The notes under the pieces were generated by a model. That model saw only the letters and a program-made list of their open reading frames with translations. It did no database searches and had not been told where the DNA came from. 23,329 nucleotides of DNA from Bacillota bacterium (GTDB lineage: Bacteria; Bacillota; Bacilli; Alicyclobacillales; SLC66): positions 1-23,329 of the forward strand of contig JAJZCJ010000011.1 of assembly GCA_021846145.1 (NCBI GenBank), given 5' to 3'. Both the position numbers and the translations under genes were made by a program. Below are positions 1 to 7,598 of the stretch, piece by piece. The first letter of the stretch is position 1; each line of letters starts with the position of its first letter.

Positions 1-35
1 AACTGTTGAGACATCATATTTTGTGTGACGCGCAT
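1..35 (-). CDS. flgL: Flagellar hook-associated protein 3 (FlgL), N-terminal fragment cut by window edge
   Basis: Only the first eleven codons are in the window; they read MRVTQNMMSQQ, the usual opening of FlgL, the second hook-filament junction protein. The ATG lies 28 bases after the restored flgK stop, behind a G-rich Shine-Dalgarno (GTGGGGG). The flgK-flgL order is standard in Firmicutes. The identification rests on a very short peptide plus this context. Confidence 0.75.
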   Translation of the reverse strand, partial: MRVTQNMMSQQ

Positions 36-63
36 GGCGTATTCCCCCACTTAATTCTTCCGG

Positions 64-1661
64 TTAGGAGATCATATCGATAGCTGTTTGTAACATGGAG
101 TCGACGATGCTGATAAACTTTGCCGCTGCACTGTAGAGATTCTGGTATTCTACCATTTGCGCAGCTTGTTCATTTAAATCCACTCCTGACACCGATTGTC
201 GCAAACTTGAAGATGCTGGGACAGTGCATCGGCAGTCTGTTGGTTCGAATTAGCCGCCGCAGAAGCAATGCCAAGTTGCGACACGTAGCTGGTCAGCATC
301 CCATCAAAGGTGGTATTCGTGCTCGACGTCATCGGTATCGTTTGGTTGTTCGCTAAACTGGCATATCCGTATGTTGTCGAGGTGGTCGGATCACCGTTCC
401 ACACATTGTTCACCATCAGCAGTGCGTTGCTGTTGTCCCCGGGTAGATTGGCACCTGTAGCGGCCGCAATATCCTGAGGCATCAGCGCCGAATTGACCTG
501 CAAAATCACATTGTTAGCAGAAGTCGTGGCAAGTGTAAAAAAACTGATGGTACTCGGCGTCATCGCGCCGAGTGCATAGGCGCTCGTACCTGTCTGGATG
601 GCATTGACTTGGGTGGCCAACGAGCTTAAAAAACTATCCATTTGTGCCAACACTTGATTCGCTTCATCCAAACTTTGAACATTGCCCGCAATTTGCCCAC
701 CACTGACATATTGCAAGTTGATGTCAAGTGGTGTACCAGTACCAGTGCCCCCAGTCAGTGTTCCTGAATAGGCGGCACTCGTCACTGCCGCAAACGCAGA
801 CCCAGTGCCAGATACGATAAAGCTAGACATGGTCGCTGGAAGCGCACTCATGGTATTCAACGTGTAAAATGTCGTCTCACTTACCAGCGGAATGTTGCCT
901 GGCACCGACGTTCCCGACCCGATACTCACCGAAATCGAACCATCGCTGTTTTGCGTATAAGAAATGTTAGCTAGTTGTGCCATTTCATCCAATATGTTTC
1001 CGCGTTGATCCTCTAGCTGATTCGGACTTTCTACTAACGGTTGCCCACTTTGATTCATGTTGTTGATGCCGATAATTTGCTGATTGAGCGTCGCTACTTG
1101 CTGTGCATATTGATTTAATTCTTGTAGTTGATTTTGCACCGTGCCTGTCAGATTCGACTGCATGTCCTCTAACTGGGTAGTAACCGTCTGGAACGTTTGC
1201 CCTAGCGTTTGCCCTTCCGAGATCACCGATTGTCGCGCCGGGATACTAGATGGCGACGTCGATAATGTTTGCCATGAACCGAAAAAATTATCTAACGCAC
1301 TTTGCAGACTCTGTGAACTCGGTTCATTGATGATCTGCTCTATTTGTGTCAAATTCTGTGCAAGTGTGTCGTACATATTGGATGTACTCTGATTCGTTCT
1401 ATCCTGTTGATTTAAAAATACGCTGGTCAGGCGTTGCACCTGTGCCACCTGCACTCCTTGTCCTAGTTGACCACCCATAATCGGGGCGTTGGTCGAAGGC
1501 AATGGCGGATAAGGATCTGTTTCTTGCAATACCGCAGACTCTTGAACATAGCCTGGGGTATTGGAATTCGCAATATTATTGGAAATAACAGCTTCCGCTT
1601 GCTGCGCCATGTCCAGTGCGGACATGCCCACATTGAGACCGAAAAAAGTGGAGATCCCCAT
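64..1661 (-). pseudogene. flgK: Flagellar hook-associated protein 1 (FlgK), frameshifted near the C-terminus
   Basis: FlgK forms the first ring of the hook-filament junction outside the cell. The start chosen is the ATG at 1661 (MGISTFFGLNVGMSAL), about ten bases behind AGAGAGG; a longer frame to 1778 has no better site. The N-terminal rod-type motif NNIANSNTPGY is clear near residues 28-38. The middle is Ser/Thr/Gln rich, as usual for FlgK. The open frame stops at 174 after 495 residues. The missing C-terminal export and polymerisation domain (SVSGVDLNEQAAQMVEYQ, then FISIVDSMLQTAIDMIS) continues in another frame to a TAA at 64-66. One base is missing around 205-206, in the codon between HLQ and LRQ. 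Repaired, the protein would be 532 residues. The slip sits in a short T run, so a sequencing error is as likely as real inactivation. Confidence 0.9.
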
Positions 1662-1852
1662 TCGCCATTGTCCTCTCTTCCCCCGTTGGTAAACACAACG
1701 CTTCGTGTCACCATCTTTTGGTGACTGCTTTAGATTCATCGCCGTTCTTATCAAGAGATGGATCATTTCTTGCCACACCGATCAACTGATCCGTTCGTTA
1801 CATTCACAGAAGGCATCTGGCTCGTTCGGATCATTGTCGGGTGGTTGAAAAG

Positions 1853-2275
1853 TTATTTGGCTTTTCGTGTATTCGTAATCATTTTTGAAATATGACTGTC
1901 ATATTGCTGAATTATTTGTTTTTCTTTTGCCGCCGTGATTTTTTTACTGGCCACCAGTTTCCCTAGTTGCGCTTGATCATCCTTTTCCATGTCAGAAATC
2001 AGTGCTTTCTCTGAAATTCCTTGCTTCTGTGCGATTTGCAAAATACTTTTCCCACTTTTTAAATCCGCTTGTAGTGTTGTTGAACTGAGTTTCAGAATAG
2101 TGGGCAACGATCCCATGAATCCAAGTCCTGACCCAGCACCGTGCCCAAACCCATGATGAGGAAACGACGGAGGGGTGGTAGACGTTGTTTTGGTAGCCGC
2201 GAATGCACTGGTAGTACTGATCATGCCGATCAAGCTAATCGTAGCCATGCTGACTGTGATGGACTTATACTTCAT
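1853..2275 (-). CDS. Small secreted protein of unknown function
   Basis: This 140-residue protein starts at the ATG at 2275, behind AGAGGA with a seven-base spacer. A classical signal peptide occupies residues 1-26 (MKYK, hydrophobic core, cleavage after AFA). A Gly/His/Pro-rich linker follows at about 38-54. The C-terminal half holds the helical motif LQADLKSGKSILQIAQKQGIS at about 68-88, a short SGKS/IAxxxG(V/I)S motif I recall from other secreted Gram-positive proteins, then a charged helix rich in Lys and Gln. There are no cysteines. It is transcribed toward flgK, with about 190 bp between stop and flgK start. The function is not recognised. Confidence 0.75.
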   Translation of the reverse strand: MKYKSITVSMATISLIGMISTTSAFAATKTTSTTPPSFPHHGFGHGAGSGLGFMGSLPTILKLSSTTLQADLKSGKSILQIAQKQGISEKALISDMEKDDQAQLGKLVASKKITAAKEKQIIQQYDSHISKMITNTRKAK

Positions 2276-2740
2276 AAATTTTCCTCTTTTAACGTGTAAG
2301 ATCACTTTACTTTTACACAGTCACGCTGTAAATCTCCTTGAATTTTCGATGAATATCCTCCTTCACTCCCGTTAGTTTCCCTGCACAATATGGATGGGTC
2401 CTACTTAATACAACAGTAAAATTAAGATTATTATTTTTAAATATACCGTCAAGGTAGTAGACATTCATGGTACCGAAATACCTGAACGGCAAGAGGGACA
2501 ATGTGATTCAAGCATTGCTCAATTTGTTAGAACATCATCATGATTTACAGGAAAATTTCAGCAGGCCATACGATAATCGACTAGAACACTGGGGAATATA
2601 GTAATCGCACACTGCATCGCTGTATCGCCTATCTTTAATTTCCCCGCTATGACCTGCACAGATGGCAATTACATATGTGGGATATTAGTGTAAATTATTA
2701 TTTTTAACTACTATTAAGGGAGAGTAAGAAGGTCGATACG
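2276..2740. other. Intergenic stretch with only weak short reading frames
   Basis: This AT-rich spacer separates the minus-strand secreted protein from the plus-strand small genes. It holds a 44-codon plus-strand frame (2467-2601, listed separately) and a minus-strand frame of about 51 codons (2313-2468) without a convincing ribosome site. I see no RNA gene, strong terminator or repeat here. Confidence 0.4.
2467..2601 (+). CDS. Possible 44-residue protein
   Basis: The frame runs from ATG to TAG and begins MVPKYLNGKRDNVIQALL. Its composition looks protein-like: charged, amphipathic, with an HHH near residue 26. A weak AAGGTAG lies about ten bases upstream. It is on the same strand as the small genes that follow. 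No family is recognised; it may be a remnant of a longer gene or chance. Confidence 0.25.
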   Translation: MVPKYLNGKRDNVIQALLNLLEHHHDLQENFSRPYDNRLEHWGI

Positions 2741-2980
2741 TTGAAATCAATGAAACTATCTATCGTGGAATTTTTTCACTTCGTAGAGCAGCATCATTAT
2801 ACCGTCGACTACAACTTGTCATCTATTCTTGCATTTCCTAGTAACTTTTATCGAATTTATTGGTTGCTTGGGGAGTTGGTTGGCAAAGATAGCATTACAC
2901 TCCATGATAATGAAGGAGGCACCTGCGATTTAAAAATTACTGTAATGAATAATCACTATTTTTTTGAGATCATCCGTTAA
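2741..2980 (+). CDS. Hypothetical protein, 79 residues
   Basis: The start chosen is the TTG at 2741, because AGAAGG lies eight bases upstream; an ATG three codons later is the alternative. The protein begins MKSMKLSIVEFFHFVEQHH and is compact, with alternating hydrophobic and polar residues, no signal peptide and no membrane segment. It looks like a small folded alpha/beta cytoplasmic protein. The next small gene starts 65 bases downstream on the same strand, so the two may be co-transcribed. No family recognised. Confidence 0.55.
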   Translation: MKSMKLSIVEFFHFVEQHHYTVDYNLSSILAFPSNFYRIYWLLGELVGKDSITLHDNEGGTCDLKITVMNNHYFFEIIR

Positions 2981-3044
2981 CAAAAGAAGAACAGGCGATT
3001 TGATACGGTACTCGAAAAAAATCATGATATTAGGAGATGATCGA

Positions 3045-3272
3045 ATGAATATCGGTTCACTATCTAGTACCCAGCATTCTTTTCATTCAGCTTCCATCCA
3101 AAGACAATCACAACCGACGATCACAACCGTGACGGGAGCAAGTGGTTATTCGCAAAGTGGCACTGCAGATATGATGAACAACATTGACTCCGCAAGGAAA
3201 GGCAATACTCAGTTGGCGAATGTGAACGCAAGTCAATCAAATCCGAATTATACATTCAACCAACTAGCGTGA
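3045..3272 (+). CDS. Hypothetical small Ser/Gln/Asn-rich protein, 75 residues
   Basis: The frame is open from 2964, but the ATG at 3045 has a good TAGGAG eight bases upstream and is preferred. The product begins MNIGSLSSTQHSFHSASI. It is rich in Ser, Thr, Gln and Asn, has no cysteine, no signal peptide and no membrane helix, and is probably poorly ordered. The opening resembles small motility-associated proteins that begin MNxxSLSS, but that is too short to assign a family. Confidence 0.5.
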   Translation: MNIGSLSSTQHSFHSASIQRQSQPTITTVTGASGYSQSGTADMMNNIDSARKGNTQLANVNASQSNPNYTFNQLA

Positions 3273-3535
3273 CTCAAATTTAGAAATGCAAATGCTAGAA
3301 GGTTGAACCAAACTTATTAGCGGATATCTTTCGTGTATCTCACTATTATTGTGTTAGTCCGCCATTGCAAAAATAACGCAAAATTGATAAGTCTAGCTAT
3401 ACCGTAATTTAAGTCCTTTGCAATCATTTTTATGAACGGACGTGCTCACCGTCTATTTTCAAACAATTTTTCAGTGACTTTTTGCAAGATGAAATAATAA
3501 TGGCTCAGAATAGTGAAGGGAGAAGGGACATATCA

Positions 3536-4423
3536 ATGAAGTTAACGTCAGCGAAAGGGCTACTTACCGCGGGGGCAACGCTTATATTGATGGCCAGTCC
3601 TTTAACAGCTATGGCGCAACAACACCATTTTCACAATGAAAATGGGCAGAACAGCAAGACCAACCATTCGATGACAAGTACCTATACGGTCACTCAAATA
3701 CTGACTCTCATCACCAACGAAACTGCACAAGTCAATCCATTGATCACAGTGTATCAGACGACGTCAAACATATTCCCAACGACCACCGTCGACTTAACCC
3801 CGACGGAAATAACGGACTTAGCCGCTTTGCAAACGGATGCACAAAATTTGAACGGCAATACGACGCCCAACGTCCTGCTGCAAAACTTGAATACGTTAGT
3901 ACAGCAGGCTAGTACATTGCGCCAAGAATTAGCGAAAACTCAAACATTAACACTACCCATACTCGCCACAAAAATCCAAGCGGCGCAAACTTCGTATCAA
4001 AACGCATTGACCTCTTTGCAAACTGCAGAATCGTCGATTCCAAGCAATATCAATCAAATGGTGAAACAATTTCAATCTACCGCAACACAATACATGCAAC
4101 TCATGAGGCAATATGACAACAAGGCAGGTGCAGCCACTTCGACGCTTGACATCGCATCGAACAACCCCGATTTCACTACGTTGCCGACCGCAACGTATAC
4201 AACTAGCGGCACACTGGTGACGGGTGTCCCTACAACGGGCGTAACCTCTGTCACCATTACGAATTCAAGTAATTCCGCGGTAAATGAATCAGTCTCTGCC
4301 AGTGCCCTGCAAACAGATGTCATTGTGGCTGGCGCGGCTCTCGGAAACACGTTAGTGATCACCCCCATTTTAAGCAATGGCACCGTCGATACTGCAAACG
4401 CTGTAAGTATCACTGTGCAATGA
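3536..4423 (+). CDS. Secreted Thr/Gln/Asn-rich protein of unknown function
   Basis: The start is the ATG at 3536, behind AGAAGGGA; an upstream frame to 3482 lacks this. The 295-residue product has a signal peptide with cleavage near residue 28 (LTAMAQ). Residues of about 45-190 are predicted helical with many Gln, Leu and Thr (VTQILTLITNETAQVNPL). Residues of about 205-295 look beta-rich (GTLVTGVPTTGVTSVTITN, ending AVSITVQ), like a small surface or adhesive domain. There are no cysteines and few charged residues. It is followed by a rho-independent terminator. I recognise no family; an extracellular structural or adhesive role is only inference. Confidence 0.7.
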   Translation: MKLTSAKGLLTAGATLILMASPLTAMAQQHHFHNENGQNSKTNHSMTSTYTVTQILTLITNETAQVNPLITVYQTTSNIFPTTTVDLTPTEITDLAALQTDAQNLNGNTTPNVLLQNLNTLVQQASTLRQELAKTQTLTLPILATKIQAAQTSYQNALTSLQTAESSIPSNINQMVKQFQSTATQYMQLMRQYDNKAGAATSTLDIASNNPDFTTLPTATYTTSGTLVTGVPTTGVTSVTITNSSNSAVNESVSASALQTDVIVAGAALGNTLVITPILSNGTVDTANAVSITVQ

Positions 4424-4483
4424 GACGTTGCAATTCTACCCAGAAAACAAACTGCATTGAAAACAGAAACTTACGCACACCTA

Positions 4484-4519
4484 AGTTGACCTACATGTTT
4501 TTGTAAGTCAGCTTTTTTT
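4484..4519 (+). terminator. Rho-independent terminator of the secreted-protein gene
   Basis: AGTTGACCTACA (4484-4495) pairs with TGTAAGTCAGCT (4502-4513) with one mismatch and one G-U pair, followed by seven T (4513-4519). It lies about 60 bases after the stop codon of the plus-strand secreted protein gene. Confidence 0.7.
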
Positions 4520-4536
4520 GAGCAGACCATCTCACA

Positions 4537-4640
4537 TTAGGCGACAGGTGTGATAGTGACCGTATATCCGAGACTCTCCAGCTTCTTTACCGATGTGTTG
4601 ACGGTTCGTTCCTTGCGCCGTAGGTCGAAATAATCGGCTC
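4537..4640 (-). pseudogene. C-terminal remnant of a transposase, probably IS110 type
   Basis: The minus strand reads DLGADYFDLRRKERTV, then KKLESLGYTVTITPVA and a TAA at 4537-4539. The pattern LGADYFD...RLxxLGYxVT is one I associate with the tail of IS110/Transposase_20 enzymes. Similarity stops at about 4640, where the cupredoxin terminator begins, so about 34 codons remain. The family name rests on memory of this tail; the reading of a decayed transposase is firmer than the exact family. Confidence 0.45.
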
Positions 4641-4660
4641 CTAGATCATGTGTCCATACA

Positions 4661-4708
4661 AATAAAAATACAACCGCAAAGAGTAAGACACATCTCTCTT
4701 CGCGGTTG
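4661..4708 (-). terminator. Rho-independent terminator of the cupredoxin gene
   Basis: On the minus strand CAACCGCGAAGAG pairs with CTCTTTGCGGTTG (13 pairs, one of them G-U), followed by TATTTTTATT. It lies about 20 bases past the cupredoxin stop. Confidence 0.85.
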
Positions 4709-4729
4709 CATTAACGATCAAGTGATCAA

Positions 4730-5311
4730 TTATTTCGCAACAATCCAGGTACCCTTCATCCAACCATTGGTCATCATCGGACCCATCCAACCGCTAGAAC
4801 CAGTTCCACAAGCGGCTTCACACTGCCAGCCGAAAGATCCCGCTTTTGGGAACGTGAATTCTGCGGTGACAGTCACGAATTTCTCTTTCGCTGTACGAAC
4901 AGGCACTACGATGTTAATCGTTTTGGTACCTTCCATGATGGTCATAGTGTGAGCGACATCAGCAGCTTTAAAGCTAGTGAATTTCTTGCCATCTACCCAT
5001 TCCACGCCACCAACGGTGTTCTCAACTTTGGTATAGTTAGGGGTAATCGGTGCGTTACCATCATCGTAGCTGTGAATGATCAATTTGATGGTTTTGCCGG
5101 CAGGTACATGGAATACAGATGGCGTATATTTTGGCCAGCCTTTTTTATGATCCATTTTTCCTGTGATAATGCTTGTGGTCACCACAACTGGTGCCGCCAC
5201 TTTTTTGGCAGCTGGTTTGGCATGCGCAAATGCAGGAACTCCAGACACGAGCGTACCCGCTAGCATGGCAGTGGCAGAAAGTGCCGTCATCCATTTTGTT
5301 ACGTTTTTCAT
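4730..5311 (-). CDS. Secreted cupredoxin-like copper protein with an atypical metal site
   Basis: The 193-residue protein starts at the ATG at 5311, behind a perfect AGGAGG. Residues 1-29 are a signal peptide (cleavage after AFA), followed by an Ala/Lys/Pro linker. The rest looks like a cupredoxin barrel: FHVPAGKTIKLIIHS (67-81), DVAHTMTI (118-125, like the DVxHSF ligand strand of cytochrome oxidase subunit II), and a C-terminal loop WQCEAACGTGSSGWMGPM (162-179). H121, C164, C168 and Met 176/179/180 are possible ligands. The spacing Cys-x3-Cys-Gly matches a CuA loop, but the CuA histidine position is Ser and the Met is shifted by one. A periplasm-side electron-transfer or copper-binding role is likely; it could be sulfocyanin-like. 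It is a single gene with its own terminator. Confidence 0.75.
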   Translation of the reverse strand: MKNVTKWMTALSATAMLAGTLVSGVPAFAHAKPAAKKVAAPVVVTTSIITGKMDHKKGWPKYTPSVFHVPAGKTIKLIIHSYDDGNAPITPNYTKVENTVGGVEWVDGKKFTSFKAADVAHTMTIMEGTKTINIVVPVRTAKEKFVTVTAEFTFPKAGSFGWQCEAACGTGSSGWMGPMMTNGWMKGTWIVAK

Positions 5312-5346
5312 TGATTATTCCTCCTGATTTTTTATATCTACTAGTC

Positions 5347-5361
5347 TCACATTTATTGTGA
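5347..5361. promoter_or_regulatory. 15-bp palindrome upstream of the cupredoxin gene
   Basis: TCACATTTATTGTGA is a perfect inverted repeat (5-bp arms, 5-bp spacer) centred about 43 bases before the cupredoxin start. It could be an operator near the promoter. No regulator is assigned, and a chance palindrome is possible. Confidence 0.3.
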
Positions 5362-5494
5362 TCGTTCTGTAATATTGCACAACCATCAATTGGATCAAGT
5401 CGTTATCTAGTCACATATTAGAAGTTTCTTATTCACAAAAAATACGAACATGAGAATATAATAGCCAACTGCTAATATTCAACATGCAAATTCT

Positions 5495-5880
5495 TTAACG
5501 ACTCCCATTTTTTTCGGATAATTCTTCCACAAACGAAAGATGTAAGTCGACAAACACTCCGCTACATTCCATTATTAGAAATTTGCGTAATGACGGTGGG
5601 TTAACGACCCGCAGCGATTGCCTTGAAACCATATGTGTCGAAGGGACAAATAATCGCCCTAGGTGTACCAAACAAGGGAAAATAGGACATAGCCAACTGA
5701 TCGACAGCAATTTTTGTTGCGGCATAAGGAGATTGACCTGTAATGGATAATCTTCCACGATAGGTACAAATTGTGCTGTATCGTAGACTTCGCTAGTTAA
5801 GGTGTGAATAATCTTTTCTACGCCGACCTCCAGAGCTGCCTGAAACACATGAAGAGCCCCTTTTACATTTGTATTATAAG
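5495..5880 (-). pseudogene. Broken NAD-dependent sugar-nucleotide dehydratase/epimerase (extended SDR, LegB-like)
   Basis: The minus strand reads YNTNVKGALHVFQAALEVGV, then TLTSEVYDTAQFVPIVEDYP. This matches the middle of extended short-chain dehydrogenases that act on NDP-sugars, most like UDP-GlcNAc 4,6-dehydratases of the legionaminic/pseudaminic pathways. After PLQ at about 5737 one base is lost, and the family sequence continues in the next frame: GQSPYAATKIAVDQLAMSYF, including the catalytic Y-x3-K (YAATK). That frame then meets a TAA at 5601-5603 and a TAG at 5572-5574. The NAD-binding N-terminus is absent. It is clearly dead. Such genes often serve flagellin glycosylation, which fits the nearby flagellar genes, but that link is inference. 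Confidence 0.75.
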
Positions 5881-6120
5881 CGATAAATAGTTCACACCTA
5901 GTCACTAGATGCTGCCAATCGTTTGTCTTGATCAGTGACGCCTTCATTATTCCAGTGGCATCGTGGTATTAGTCGCCCATGAGCCATTCATTGAAAAGTA
6001 CTGACTGCTTGACCTCTCTGGCACCGCATCTGTAAACGAATAACGACGGTAGAGCGTTCTAACAAGCGAGAGAAGTTTGACGATAAGTTGCAGGCCGCCA
6101 AGCATCGCAGAATAAAAATG

Positions 6121-6420
6121 CTATTGAATCTTCCGCACCACACAGGAGCCAAACCGTTCCTCGAGCACTTCCTGCATTTCCGCTTCATCCGTGAAAAATT
6201 CCACTCCGTCCTCAAGGGTCGGGTCAAAAAACAAAAACTGCGATTCAGGAAAGGGGATGTGACTATACGCCGTCTCCACCACAAATCCCACTCGTGTTTG
6301 CTGTGTTTCCACCCACACTTCGCGGCTGTGATAGAGCATATCGTACATACTGATATACCCTAATTGCTGAGCAAAATGTTCTGTGACGCAGACTGCAGAC
6401 GCCGTTGGTTCTCTACGCAT
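6121..6420 (-). CDS. Hypothetical protein, 99 residues
   Basis: The ATG at 6420 is preferred over one at 6441 because AAAGGAG lies in good register. The product begins MRREPTASAVCVTEHFAQQL and is acidic in its C-terminal third (FFTDEAEMQEVLEERFG). It has no signal peptide or membrane helix. Alternating hydrophobic strands in the middle (REVWVETQQTRVGFVVETAY) suggest a small alpha/beta fold. It lies 57 bases after the zinc-ribbon gene on the same strand, so the two are probably one transcript. No family recognised. Confidence 0.65.
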   Translation of the reverse strand: MRREPTASAVCVTEHFAQQLGYISMYDMLYHSREVWVETQQTRVGFVVETAYSHIPFPESQFLFFDPTLEDGVEFFTDEAEMQEVLEERFGSCVVRKIQ

Positions 6421-6477
6421 GATCTCGCACTCCTTTTGCATTTTTATTGTCAAGCGGTGTCACTCGTCCCCACTCAC

Positions 6478-6675
6478 TCATGAAATGCGTTCACTCCCAG
6501 CCTCATCGGCATGCTGTAGCGATGCATCACATTTGGCACAGATTTCCGTGTTAGGGGACACAAACCCACGAATCTCTCCACATGCGACGCAGCGATGCAG
6601 ATGTCCGCTTTCCTGATCACGTGCGTACAGTATTTCTCCCACCCGTTGTGCTAAGTTTGCCTCCTTGGTGCTCAT
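6478..6675 (-). CDS. Small zinc-ribbon-like protein, 65 residues
   Basis: The start is the ATG at 6675, eight bases behind AGGAGG. Residues of about 28-50 carry two CxxC knuckles (HRCVACGE and EICAKCDA), spaced like a rubredoxin-type or zinc-ribbon metal site. The rest is polar and charged. It is the first gene of a pair with the 99-residue protein downstream. It could be a metal-bound regulator or an adaptor; nothing in the sequence narrows this down. Confidence 0.65.
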   Translation of the reverse strand: MSTKEANLAQRVGEILYARDQESGHLHRCVACGEIRGFVSPNTEICAKCDASLQHADEAGSERIS

Positions 6676-7051
6676 CAATATAACCTCCTCATTGGTTCCT
6701 TGATGACTTGATTATCCCATGGTGAAATGGCGCATATGAGCGATTTTCCACCCTATTTTTTGCGAGTGTACTGCCCCATCATGGCAACCATAAACAAAAA
6801 TAGAGCAGAAAATAATCGTCCTGCCATCCAGCGCTAGTGATTGTGATGATGATGTCATGAGGGAACTTGGCGAGTAAGGGACAAACGAATGTCATGGTAA
6901 GTGGCGGGGCAAGCGCGAATGAATGTAACGAATGTGCTGCTGTGGGTACGTGATTTTCTAATGCAAGTCGTCCATCGTGCGAAGGGGAGAAGCCACCGTT
7001 GTGATATGGCAATGAGGAATACTAAATGGTGTTAGCCTATACCGCTTGCCG
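6676..7051. other. Intergenic stretch without a supported gene
   Basis: The region has frames of up to 77 codons on the minus strand and 37 on the plus strand, but none has a ribosome site or recognisable protein character. A 24-codon minus-strand frame beginning MAGRLFSALFLFMVAMMG ends at about 6755 and looks like a single membrane helix; it may be a leftover of a membrane-protein gene. No RNA, terminator or repeat is evident. Confidence 0.4.
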
Positions 7052-7459
7052 CTACTCTCCCCCTCGTCCCCACTCCACTTGTACATATTGCTGACGCAAG
7101 TCTACCAGCATCTTGTTGTACGGTTTGATTTCCGCATTCGTCGTGGCTAAAATAACATAACGCCGCACAGAAGCGGCATGACCACGCACAAACAACTCCC
7201 AAAATAGCGGTACTTTTGCGCGTTCTACCTCATTATTTCTCGCCGCATACCAATCGGATTCGACGTTTTTCAGTGCTTGCATGACGTTAATCCCCCAACT
7301 AGACGAATTTTTCGATGAAAGGAACTGAGCGATTTCATCCACGACCTGCATACGAGCGAACTCATATGCTTCTTGTGTAATCGCCAGCGCTTGTACGTCT
7401 GCTTGATGCTGTTTTTCCTGCCGATGCCGTTCCCCTGGACTGCTCATCAAATCAACCAT
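7052..7459 (-). CDS. Hypothetical protein, 135 residues, third gene of an unknown operon
   Basis: The ATG at 7459 (MVDLMSSPGE) has AAGGG seven bases upstream and overlaps the stop of the preceding 43-residue gene (ATGGTTGA), a sign of translational coupling. An ATG 21 bases further up has no ribosome site. The protein is mostly helical: a Gln/His-rich N-terminus, then AYEFARMQVVDEIAQFL, and a C-terminal half containing FWELFVRGHAASVRRYVIL. There is no signal peptide or membrane segment. No family recognised. It may be cargo of the adjacent island, since it shares the strand of the helicase gene. Confidence 0.7.
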   Translation of the reverse strand: MVDLMSSPGERHRQEKQHQADVQALAITQEAYEFARMQVVDEIAQFLSSKNSSSWGINVMQALKNVESDWYAARNNEVERAKVPLFWELFVRGHAASVRRYVILATTNAEIKPYNKMLVDLRQQYVQVEWGRGGE

Positions 7460-7583
7460 TCGTGATCCCTTCTTTCTCATTGAGTACAGGTGGTGGTGCC
7501 ACCGTTAATGCGGCATTGATAAATAGCGAATCTTCCTCAAAATAGGCCGCTTGTTGGGGTGTCATTTCTTCATCCATTGCCAA
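7452..7583 (-). CDS. 43-residue acidic protein, middle gene of an unknown operon
   Basis: This short frame sits exactly between its neighbours. The preferred start is the TTG at 7583, seven bases behind AAAGGA; an ATG two codons later (7577) is the alternative. The product reads AMDEEMTPQQAAYFEEDS, then LFINAALTVAPPPVLNEKEG. It begins 15 bases after the upstream stop, and its own TGA lies within the start of the next gene. The tight packing on both sides is the main evidence that it is real. The function is unknown. Confidence 0.6.
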   Translation of the reverse strand: MAMDEEMTPQQAAYFEEDSLFINAALTVAPPPVLNEKEGITNG

Positions 7584-7598
7584 TCGCCGTTCCTTTAG

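Noticed and set aside
239..250. GGTTCGAATTAG, resembling the tRNA T-loop, as a possible left att site
   Set aside because: It matches tRNA-Gly for only about nine bases and lies inside flgK coding sequence that is continuous with the family.
2313..2468. 51-codon minus-strand frame beginning MNVYYLDGIFKNNN
   Set aside because: No usable ribosome site; the strong AAGGAGG inside it is not followed by a start codon in register.
5947..6105. 52-codon minus-strand frame beginning MLGGLQLIVKLLSL
   Set aside because: It has no ribosome site, no recognisable protein, and lies between a real gene and a pseudogene; probably chance.
6779..7012. 77-codon minus-strand frame upstream of the zinc-ribbon pair
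   Set aside because: No ribosome site and irregular composition.
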